This document shows, one piece after another, positions 56,056 to 64,000 of a stretch of DNA of 64,000 nt. How positions within the stretch are numbered: the stretch's first letter is position 1; each line of letters begins with the position of its first letter. Source of the stretch: Acidobacteriota bacterium (lineage in GTDB: Bacteria; Acidobacteriota; Vicinamibacteria; Fen-336). The DNA is taken from NCBI GenBank assembly GCA_003223555.1, contig QHVM01000082.1, positions 1 through 64,000 of the forward strand. Direction: 5' to 3'. The notes beneath the pieces are model-generated. The model worked only from the letters and a program-made list of their open reading frames with translations. It searched no databases and had not been told where the DNA came from. Position numbers and translations under genes: made by a program.

Positions 56056-57622
56056 GACCCCGCCCGTGAAGCCGCCGCGGCCGGCGGCCCTCGACCTGCT
56101 GCGCGAGAAGGCACAGCGGGCCGAGGAGGGGGGAGGCCGGGAGCGGGTGGAGCGCCAGCACGGCGAGGGCAAGCTCACCGCCCGCGAGCGCGTGACGCTG
56201 TTGCTGGACGAGGGGTCGTTCGAGGAGCTGGACAAGCTCGTCGAGCACCGCTGCCAGGACTTCGGCATGGCCGACCAGAAGATACCGGGCGACGGTGTCG
56301 TCTCCGGCTACGGCAAGATCGACGGCCGGCTCGTCTACGTCTTCGCGCAGGACTTCACGGTCTTCGGGGGGAGCCTCTCGGAGACCAACGCCCGCAAGAT
56401 CTGCAAGGTGATGGACCTGGCCATGAAGATGGGCGCGCCGATCGTCGGTCTCAACGACTCGGGTGGCGCCCGGATCCAGGAAGGGGTCGCCTCCCTGGGC
56501 GGCTACGCCGACATCTTCCTGCGCAACACGCTCGCCTCTGGCGTGATCCCGCAGATCTCGGCCATCATGGGCCCCTGCGCGGGCGGGGCCGTGTACAGCC
56601 CCGCCATCACCGACTTCAACGTGATGGTCAAGGACACGTCGTACATGTTCGTGACCGGCCCCGACGTGATCAAGACGGTCACCCACGAGGAGGTGAGCAA
56701 GGAGGAGCTGGGGGGCGCGATGACCCACAACTCGCGCTCCGGCGTCGCCCACTTCGCCGTCGACGACGACCGGGCCTGCCTGGCCCTCATCCGCGAGCTG
56801 CTGTCGTACCTGCCCGCCAACAACCTCGACGAGCCGCCCGTGCGCCGGACCGAGGACCCCCCCGATCGGGAAGAGGCGGCGCTCGACGAGCTGATCCCCG
56901 CCGAGCCGAACAAGCCCTACGACATGAAGCGGCTCATCGAAGCGGTGGCCGACGACCGCCGCTTCCTGGAAGTGCACCCGCACTTCGCGGCCAACATCGT
57001 GATCGGCTTCGCCCGCTTCGGCGCGCGCAGCGTGGGTGTGGTGGCCAACCAGCCGGCGGTGCTCGCCGGGTGCCTGGACATCGACGCCTCGGTCAAGGGC
57101 GCGCGCTTCGTGCGCTTCTGCGACGCCTTCAACATCCCGCTGGTCATCTTCGAGGACGTGCCCGGCTTCCTGCCCGGGACCGCCCAGGAGTTCGGGGGCA
57201 TCATCCGCCACGGAGCGAAGCTGCTCTACGCCTTCGCCGAGGCGACCGTCCCCAAGATCACGGTCATCACGCGCAAGGCCTACGGGGGCGCGTACTGCGT
57301 CATGGCCAGCAAGCACATCCGCACCGACCTCAACTACGCGTACCCGACGGCCGAGATCGCGGTCATGGGGCCGGAAGGCGCGGTGAACGTCCTCTACCGC
57401 CGGGAGCTGGCCCGCTCCGCGGACGCCGACCGCCGGCGGGCGCAGAAGACGGCGGAGTTCCGGGAGAAGTTCGCCAACCCCTACGTGGCCGCCGACCGCG
57501 GCTTCGTCGACGAGGTGATCGAGCCGCGGCACACCCGGCGCAAGATCGTGGCCGGCCTGGAAATGACCCGGGACAAGCGGGACAAGAACCCGTCCAAGAA
57601 GCACGGCAACATCCCGCTGTGA
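56045..57622 (+). CDS. Acyl-CoA (propionyl-CoA-type) carboxylase beta/carboxyltransferase subunit
   Basis: [98 protein letters not shown]. Confidence 0.95.
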   Translation: MAIKTPPVKPPRPAALDLLREKAQRAEEGGGRERVERQHGEGKLTARERVTLLLDEGSFEELDKLVEHRCQDFGMADQKIPGDGVVSGYGKIDGRLVYVFAQDFTVFGGSLSETNARKICKVMDLAMKMGAPIVGLNDSGGARIQEGVASLGGYADIFLRNTLASGVIPQISAIMGPCAGGAVYSPAITDFNVMVKDTSYMFVTGPDVIKTVTHEEVSKEELGGAMTHNSRSGVAHFAVDDDRACLALIRELLSYLPANNLDEPPVRRTEDPPDREEAALDELIPAEPNKPYDMKRLIEAVADDRRFLEVHPHFAANIVIGFARFGARSVGVVANQPAVLAGCLDIDASVKGARFVRFCDAFNIPLVIFEDVPGFLPGTAQEFGGIIRHGAKLLYAFAEATVPKITVITRKAYGGAYCVMASKHIRTDLNYAYPTAEIAVMGPEGAVNVLYRRELARSADADRRRAQKTAEFREKFANPYVAADRGFVDEVIEPRHTRRKIVAGLEMTRDKRDKNPSKKHGNIPL

Positions 57623-59121
57623 AGAAGATCCTCGTCGCCAACCGCGGCGAGATCGCGGTGCGCGTCATCCGGGCATGCCGCGAGATGGGCATCGCCTCGG
57701 TGGCCGTGTTCTCGGAGGCCGACCGCGCGTCCCGGCACGTGCGGCTGGCCGACGAGGCCTGGCCCATCGGACCGGCGCCGGCCGCGGAAAGCTACCTGCG
57801 GATCGACCGCCTGATCGAGGCCGCCCGGCGCTCGGGCGCGGACGGCGTGCATCCGGGCTACGGGTTCCTGGCCGAGAACGCCGGCTTCGCCCGCGCCTGC
57901 GAGGAGGAGGGACTCGTCTTCATCGGTCCCCGCAGCGAGACGATCGCCCTCATGGGCGAGAAGACCTCCGCCCGCCGGCTGGCGGTCGAGGCGGGCCTCA
58001 GCGTGGTGCCGGGGACCCTGGAGCCCCTGGAGGGCGACACGGCCATCCAGGCCGAGGCGGCGCGGCTCGGCTTCCCGCTCATGCTCAAGGCCGCGGCCGG
58101 AGGCGGCGGCAAGGGACTGCGCCTGGTGGACCGGGCGGCCGACCTGGCCTCCGCCGCCCAGCGCGCGCGCAGCGAAGCGCTCTCCGCCTTCGGCGACGGC
58201 CGCGTCTACCTGGAGAAGGCCCTCGTCCGGCCCCGTCACGTCGAGATCCAGGTCGTGGCCGACCACCACGGCCACGCCGTCCACCTCTTCGAGCGGGAGT
58301 GCTCGATCCAGAGGCGCCACCAGAAGGTCGTCGAGGAGAGCCCTTCGCCGCTGCTCACGCCGGAGCTGAGGGCGCGCATGGGAGAGCTGGCGGTGGCCCT
58401 CGTGCGGCGGGCGGGCTACGTGAACGCGGGCACCCTGGAGTTCCTGCTCGACGACACGCGGCGGCCGTACTTCCTGGAGATGAACACCCGCCTTCAGGTC
58501 GAGCACCCGGTGACCGAGCTGGTGACCGGGGTGGACCTGGTGAAGACGCAGATCCGGATCGCGAGGGGGGAGCGGCTGCCCTTCGTCCAGGGCGACCTCG
58601 CCCAGCGTGGCCACGCGATCGAGTGCCGCGTCTACGCCGAGGACCCCGAGACGGGCTTCTTGCCGAGCCCGGGCCGCATCGTGGCCCTGCGCGTGCCGGG
58701 CGGGCCGGGCGTGCGCGACGACTCGGGGGTCGAAGAGGGAGACGACGTTCCCTCCCATTACGATCCTCTCGTCTCGAAGCTCGTGGCCTGGGGCGAGGAC
58801 CGCCCGGCGGCCATCGCGCGGATGCGCCGGGCGGTGCGCGAGTACAAGGTCCTGGGCATCAAGACGACGCTCCCGTTCTTCGAGCGCCTCCTTCGCCATC
58901 CCGACTTCGTCGCGGGCGAGCTCGACACTGGCCTCGTCGCTCGCCTGGAAGGCCCCGCGAGCGGGGACCGGGAGCGGCCCTGGCCGGTCGCCGTGGCCGC
59001 GGCCGCCATCCGCGCCCTCGAACAGAGGCGGTCGGCGGCCCAGGGGGGCGGGCTGGAGCGGCCGGCTCGGTCGGCCTGGCGCCGGGCCGCCCGGGCCGAG
59101 CTCATCGGAGACCGGGATTGA
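57619..59121 (+). CDS. Acetyl/propionyl-CoA carboxylase biotin carboxylase subunit
   Basis: [69 protein letters not shown] start at 57619. Confidence 0.96.
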   Translation: MKKILVANRGEIAVRVIRACREMGIASVAVFSEADRASRHVRLADEAWPIGPAPAAESYLRIDRLIEAARRSGADGVHPGYGFLAENAGFARACEEEGLVFIGPRSETIALMGEKTSARRLAVEAGLSVVPGTLEPLEGDTAIQAEAARLGFPLMLKAAAGGGGKGLRLVDRAADLASAAQRARSEALSAFGDGRVYLEKALVRPRHVEIQVVADHHGHAVHLFERECSIQRRHQKVVEESPSPLLTPELRARMGELAVALVRRAGYVNAGTLEFLLDDTRRPYFLEMNTRLQVEHPVTELVTGVDLVKTQIRIARGERLPFVQGDLAQRGHAIECRVYAEDPETGFLPSPGRIVALRVPGGPGVRDDSGVEEGDDVPSHYDPLVSKLVAWGEDRPAAIARMRRAVREYKVLGIKTTLPFFERLLRHPDFVAGELDTGLVARLEGPASGDRERPWPVAVAAAAIRALEQRRSAAQGGGLERPARSAWRRAARAELIGDRD

Positions 59122-59612
59122 TCCTGGACGCCACCGTCGACGGCCAGAGGCACCGGGTCGAAGTGGTCGGCGGCCGGGGCCGCTATACCGTGACCCTCGA
59201 CGGACGCGCCCTCGATGTGGACTGGCAGCCCGGCCCCGGGCCCTTCGCGAGCCTCGTCGTCGGCGGGCGCAGCCACGACATCGGACTCGAGCCCTGGTCC
59301 GGGGGCTATCGGGTCCTCGTCGCCGGCCACGAGTTCGACGTCGAGCTGTCCGAGACGACCGGCGCCGGGCCCGAGAACCCCCGGCCCGCGCCGGCCGGAC
59401 CCGCCCGCCTGACCGCACCCATGCCCGGACGCATCGTCCGCTTGCTCGCGGAGCCGGGCCAGGAGGTCCAGGCCGGACAGGGCCTGGTGGTGATGGAAGC
59501 GATGAAGATGGAGAACGAGCTGCGCTCGCCGCGGGCGGGGCGGGTCGCGGAGGTCCACGTACGCGAGCGGCAGACGATCGAGACCGGCGCGCTCCTGGTG
59601 GTCGTGGAGTGA
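59118..59612 (+). CDS. Biotin carboxyl carrier protein
   Basis: LTAPMPGRIVRLLAEPGQEVQAGQGLVVMEAMKMENELRSPRAGRVAEVHV; TTG start inferred. Confidence 0.92.
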   Translation: MILDATVDGQRHRVEVVGGRGRYTVTLDGRALDVDWQPGPGPFASLVVGGRSHDIGLEPWSGGYRVLVAGHEFDVELSETTGAGPENPRPAPAGPARLTAPMPGRIVRLLAEPGQEVQAGQGLVVMEAMKMENELRSPRAGRVAEVHVRERQTIETGALLVVVE

Positions 59613-62600
59613 GCCGCCGCCGGTCCGCGCTCGCCTTCGTCGTGCTGCTGCTGGCGCTGCTGGCGGCCGCCGTCCTGCGCCTGCCGCTCTGGTCCGCCGA
59701 ACTGATCGCTTCGAGGCTGTCTTCCTTCTTCGGCCGTCCCACGCGCGTGGGCTCCGTCCACTACCGCTTCTTCCCGTTCGCGGCCGAGATCCGCGACCTG
59801 CGGGTGGCGGGCGCCACGCCGTCCGCGCCGCCCTTCCTCGAGATCCCGCGCATCGTCGCCGCTCCTTCGTTGCGCCCGCTGTGGGACCGGCGGCTGCTGC
59901 TCGGCCTGCTGGAGGTGGACGGCCCGAAGATCCGGGTCAACGCCTTCCGGGACGGGGGAGACGACCTGCCGGAGATCCGGACCGGCAGCGGGCCGGCCGG
60001 CCTGCAGGTACGTATCGGCCGGCTGCTCATCCGCGGGGGCGAGGTCGTGATCGACCATCAGCGCGTGCCGTTGGATCTCGACCTGCCCGGCTTCGAGGGC
60101 CAGCTCCGCCAGGGGGCCGGCCGCGCGCTGTCGGGCCGCGTGTCGTTCGGCCCGGGCGACGTGCGGTTCGGCGACAATCCGCCGCTGCCGCTGACGACCG
60201 AGATGGGGCTGACCGTGGAGGGCCCCCGCCTCACCGTGAGCTCCGGGCGACTGCGAGCCGAGGGCACCGACCTCGCGTACCACGGGGCGCTGCAGATCGC
60301 TCCCCTGAGCGGCGAGTTCACGGTGGACGGGCCGGTGGACCTCGACGTGCTGGAGCGCCACGTGGTGCGGACCGGCTTCGGCCTCCGGGGCGCCGCCCGC
60401 TACGACGGCGCCGTGGTCGTCGATCGCTCGCGGATCGGCGTTCGGGGCCGGCTGGAGGGGGGGGCGGGCAGCTTCGACGGCGTGCCTGTCCCCCGCTATG
60501 CGGGGGAGGTCATGTGGGACGAGCGCGGCGTCCACCTGAAGCGGTTCGACGTCGACGCCTTCGGCGGCTCCGCCACCCTCGACGTCGAGGTGCCGCCCTC
60601 CCCGGGCCACGCGCGCCTCTCCGGGCAGCTCCGGGGCATGGATGCGGAGGGGCTCAGCCGGATGGTCTTCGGCATCGGCGCCGCCGGCATCGGCGCGACC
60701 GCTACCGGCCCTCTGTCGCTCGAATGGCCGCGGGGCCGGGCCCGCGACCTGACCGGCACCCTGGCCTTCGAGCTTTCTCCCCGCGGCGACGGCCGGACCC
60801 CCTTGTCCGGCCGCGTGGAGTGGCGGGCGACGAACGGCGTGCAGCAGCTCGACCTCGCCGAGCTGCACACATCCTCGACCGAGGCGAGCCTGCAAGGGAG
60901 CATCGGGCGTGACGACCGGGCCGACCTCTCTCTCGGTGCGGAGAGCCGGGACCTGGCCGCCACCGACGACCTCCTGCTGCGTGTCCGCCGCGCGCTCGGC
61001 GCGCGCGATCCGCAGAAGGCCGGCTTCACCGGCGCGGGCTCCTTCCACGGCCACTGGCGGGGGACGCTCTCGGAGCCGGTCTTCGAGGGCCGTTTCTCCG
61101 GCGAGGACCTGGGCTACCTGGGGGTGGTCTGGGGACGCGCGGAATGGGCCGGAGCGGCCCGGGCCGACGAGGTGCGCTCGCACTCCCTCGTCCTGCGCCG
61201 GAGCGGGGGCGAGCTGTGGCTCGACGGTGCGGCCGGCACCGGAGCCTACGGCGAGGACGACCGGCTCGACCTCACGCTGCGGCTCCGCGGCTGGCCGGCG
61301 GAGGACCTGGCCCGCGCCCTGGAGTGGGACGTCGACGTGAAAGGGCTCGTCTCGGGGGAGGCGACCGTGCGCGGCCGGCGCAGCGCCCCCGAAGCCACCG
61401 CCCACCTCACCGCCGCCGAAGGCCGCTACTACCGCGTGCCGTTCACCGACCTCGATCTGCGCTCGTCGGTCGGGGGCGGGGTGACGCAAGTGAAGGCCGG
61501 CCGGGCCCGGGTGGGCGGCGGCGCGCTGAGCTTCCACGGGAGCCTCAGCGACGACGGCGTCTACGACGGGGCGGCGGAGGTCTCGGCCCTCGAGGTGGGG
61601 GAGCTGCTGGCGTCGGCCACGCCCGAGCTGCATTGGGGGGGGAAGCTCTCCGGCCAGCTCCTCGTCCAGGGCCCACGCGAACGGCCGCGCCTGCAGGCGC
61701 GGCTGAGCGCGCCGCAGCTCACCCTGGGGGGCGAGACCGTGGGCGAGCTCGACGCGCGCCTGCTCGGCACGGGCGACGGCCGCCTGTCGGTGGAAGCGAA
61801 ATGCCGCGCGGAAAACGTGGACCTCTCCGCCCAGGGACGCCTCGGCCTTCTCGCGCCCTACGAGTCGGATGTCAGCGTCCAGGCCCGCCGGACGAGCCTG
61901 GATCCCTTCCTGCGCCTCGCCCTGAAGTCCCTGCCGGCTTCGCTCGGTGTCGTGGCCACTGGCCAGGGGCGGCTCCAGGGGCCGCTCGCCTCGCCCCGGC
62001 AGATGCGGGCCGAGGCCGTCGTCGACCGCCTCGAGCTGCAGCTGCCCGACTACCCGGTCGCCAACCGCGCCCCACTGCGGCTGGCGATGGACGGCGGCCG
62101 GCTGCGCTTCGAGCAGTTCCAGCTGGCCGGCGAGGGAACGGACCTCGCGGTGGAAGGCAGCGCGGCCGCGGTCACCGACGGCGCGGTGGACTTGAATGTC
62201 AAGGGCACGGCCCACCTCGCGCTGGTATCGCTCCTCGCCCGCGACCTCCGCGGCCAGGGAGCGGCCCGGGTCTCGGTCTCGGTGGGCGGCACCCGCAGCG
62301 CGCCGCAGGTGGACGGCGCGCTGGAGGTCGAGGGAGGCTCGGTGCGGCTGCGCGGCTTCCCCCACGGCGTGGACGATGTGCGGGGCACCGTGCGCTTCAC
62401 CCAGGCCGGCGCGCACTTCTCCGGCGTGACCGGCACGGTGGGCGGGGGACCGGTGGAGCTGGAAGGCCAGGCCGTCTACGACAAGGCGCGCCTCACCACC
62501 TTCGACGTCCACGCCACCGGCCGGTCCCTGGCCCTGCGGTACCCGGAGGGCTTGCGCAGCGTGGTAGACGCCGACCTGCGCTTCTTCGGCGATCCCGCCC

Positions 62601-63475
62601 GTCCGTGGCTCACCGGGACCCTGGACGTGCGCCAGGCCACCTGGACCCGGCGGTACGACCTCACCACCGAGCTGATGGCCGAAGGCCGCCCGGCCCCGGA
62701 GAGCGCGTCGCTCGGCGGCGGGCTGCGCTACGACGTGAAGGTAAGCGCGCCCGGCACGCTGAAGGTCGACAACAACCTGGCCACCCTCCAGGCCCGGGCC
62801 GACCTGAACCTGCAAGGTACCTACGACGCGCCGGTGGTGATCGGGCACGCCGAAGTGGACCGGGGCCGGGTCTACTTCCAGGGCAACACCTACGTGATCC
62901 GGCGCGGGGCGATCGACTTCACCAACCCCCGGAAGGTGGATCCTCTCTTCGACATCGAGGCCGAGACGCGTGTCCAGAGCTATCGCATCACGCTCAAGAT
63001 GAACGGGACGCTGGAGCGCGTGTATCCCACGCTCACCTCCGACCCGCCGCTGGCCGAGTACCAGATCCTGGCCGTCCTCGCGGGCGCGCCGCCCGAGGAG
63101 CAGCAGGTCCTCGATCCCACGCAGCGCGAGCTGGCCCAGCGGAAGCTGGCGGTGGCGGGGGCCGCGACCGTCTTCAGCGGCCGCATCTCGGAGGAGCTGG
63201 GGCTGGAGAAGGGTGCTTCCCTCCTCGGGCTCAACCGCTTCTCGATCGCCCCCACCTGGACCCACGGCGAGGCCGCCCTGCCCACCGCCCGCGTCACGGT
63301 GGGCAAGCGCATCACGCCCGACGTGAACGTCGTGTACTCGGTGGACCTGAGCGGGGTCGAGGAGCGCATCGTCACCGTCGAGTACACCCTCTCCGACCGC
63401 TTCTCGGTCGTGCTCACCCGGGACGAGACGACCGGCTACGGGTTCGACGTGAGGGTCCGCCAGACGCGGCGATGA
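59609..63475 (+). CDS. TamB/AsmA-like translocation-assembly protein (DUF490 C-terminus)
   Basis: N-terminal TM anchor; long beta-rich repeats; C-terminal GRVYFQGNTYVIRRGAIDFTNPRKVDPLFDIEAETRVQSYRITLKMNGTLERVYPTLTSDPPLAEYQILAVL; GTG start. Confidence 0.92.
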   Translation: MSRRRSALAFVVLLLALLAAAVLRLPLWSAELIASRLSSFFGRPTRVGSVHYRFFPFAAEIRDLRVAGATPSAPPFLEIPRIVAAPSLRPLWDRRLLLGLLEVDGPKIRVNAFRDGGDDLPEIRTGSGPAGLQVRIGRLLIRGGEVVIDHQRVPLDLDLPGFEGQLRQGAGRALSGRVSFGPGDVRFGDNPPLPLTTEMGLTVEGPRLTVSSGRLRAEGTDLAYHGALQIAPLSGEFTVDGPVDLDVLERHVVRTGFGLRGAARYDGAVVVDRSRIGVRGRLEGGAGSFDGVPVPRYAGEVMWDERGVHLKRFDVDAFGGSATLDVEVPPSPGHARLSGQLRGMDAEGLSRMVFGIGAAGIGATATGPLSLEWPRGRARDLTGTLAFELSPRGDGRTPLSGRVEWRATNGVQQLDLAELHTSSTEASLQGSIGRDDRADLSLGAESRDLAATDDLLLRVRRALGARDPQKAGFTGAGSFHGHWRGTLSEPVFEGRFSGEDLGYLGVVWGRAEWAGAARADEVRSHSLVLRRSGGELWLDGAAGTGAYGEDDRLDLTLRLRGWPAEDLARALEWDVDVKGLVSGEATVRGRRSAPEATAHLTAAEGRYYRVPFTDLDLRSSVGGGVTQVKAGRARVGGGALSFHGSLSDDGVYDGAAEVSALEVGELLASATPELHWGGKLSGQLLVQGPRERPRLQARLSAPQLTLGGETVGELDARLLGTGDGRLSVEAKCRAENVDLSAQGRLGLLAPYESDVSVQARRTSLDPFLRLALKSLPASLGVVATGQGRLQGPLASPRQMRAEAVVDRLELQLPDYPVANRAPLRLAMDGGRLRFEQFQLAGEGTDLAVEGSAAAVTDGAVDLNVKGTAHLALVSLLARDLRGQGAARVSVSVGGTRSAPQVDGALEVEGGSVRLRGFPHGVDDVRGTVRFTQAGAHFSGVTGTVGGGPVELEGQAVYDKARLTTFDVHATGRSLALRYPEGLRSVVDADLRFFGDPARPWLTGTLDVRQATWTRRYDLTTELMAEGRPAPESASLGGGLRYDVKVSAPGTLKVDNNLATLQARADLNLQGTYDAPVVIGHAEVDRGRVYFQGNTYVIRRGAIDFTNPRKVDPLFDIEAETRVQSYRITLKMNGTLERVYPTLTSDPPLAEYQILAVLAGAPPEEQQVLDPTQRELAQRKLAVAGAATVFSGRISEELGLEKGASLLGLNRFSIAPTWTHGEAALPTARVTVGKRITPDVNVVYSVDLSGVEERIVTVEYTLSDRFSVVLTRDETTGYGFDVRVRQTRR

Positions 63476-64000
63476 GCGCGCTCGTCCCCGCCCTCCTCCT
63501 GAGCCTCCCGCTTCCGACCCCCGCCGCCCCCGCTGCCCCGATGACCGACCTCGTCGCCTCGGTCCGCGTCGCCGCCCCCGAGGCCGACGTCGAGCGGCTG
63601 TCCCGCTACGTGGAGGTCAAGGTGGGCGAGCCGCTGCGCCCCGACGTCGTGCGCCACGTCGTGGAGCTGTTCTACGCCACCGGCGGGTACGAGGACGTGA
63701 TCGTGGAGGCGGAGCGCGGTCCAGCCGGCCTGGACGTCGTCTTCCGCCCCATCCCCGCCCCGCTGCTCGCCGCAGTCGTCGTCGAGGGGGACCGCGTGGT
63801 CTCTCCCGGCGAGCTGGCCCGCGTCGCGCGGCTGCGCCCCCTCTCGCCCTCGGCACGCGCGGCTACCTGGAGGCCCGGGTGAGCGCGGCCGCCCGGCGTC
63901 ATGCCGGGGGGGCCGACGCGGTCTTCGCCGTGCGGTCGGGGCCCCGGGCGCGGGTGGGGACGGCGCGGGTAGAGGGCGCGGGCGGCCTCGAGGCCGGGCT
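63472..64000 (+). pseudogene. POTRA-containing Omp85/BamA/TamA-like protein (partial), with internal deletion/frameshift near 63840-63850
   Basis: MSALVPALLLSLPLPTPAAPAAP signal; LSRYVEVKVGEPLRPDVVRHVVELFYATGGYEDVIVEAE...VVEGDRVVSPGELARVARLRP, then frame switch to LGTRGYLEARVSAAARRHAGGADAVFAVRSGPRARVGTARVEG. Confidence 0.75.

Overview
This 64-kb, very GC-rich bacterial chromosome window contains the replication-origin neighbourhood. The minus-strand block reads atpG-atpA-atpH / selD / bactofilin / parB-parA / LAGLIDADG-like ORF / rsmG / jag / yidC / yidD / rnpA / rpmH. A putative oriC follows, then dnaA, dnaN, recF, gyrB and gyrA on the plus strand. The rest is mostly housekeeping: uvrD/pcrA, glmS, glmU, uvrA, lpxC, two ECF sigma modules, comF, dksA-like, a sigma-54 activator, rsfS, nadD, obg, rpmA, rplU, dprA, topA, trmFO, xerC, hslVU, transaldolase, an acyl-CoA carboxylase cluster, TamB-like and BamA-like. 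Gene content suggests an Acidobacteriota-like organism, but this is inference only. I saw no CRISPR array, transposase, prophage, rRNA or tRNA. The strongest non-routine observations are: (1) selD reads through an in-frame TGA (Sec) followed at once by a strong hairpin, so the ORF track truncates it; (2) two 28-bp direct repeats with near-consensus parS sites, beside a small LAGLIDADG-like ORF adjoining parAB; (3) a family of about five dispersed intergenic palindromes with TTAACGCAGAGG...CCTCTGCGTTAA ends; (4) a second, structured intergenic repeat family with compensatory changes in its hairpin; (5) four conserved genes (atpA, a kynureninase-like gene, nadD, a BamA-like gene) that each lack an internal block and shift frame at the junction; (6) a metalloprotease / TolB-propeller / Omp85-like fusion; (7) a sigma-54-type promoter and inverted repeats upstream of lpxC. 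All family calls come from reading motifs in the translations. No database search was run.
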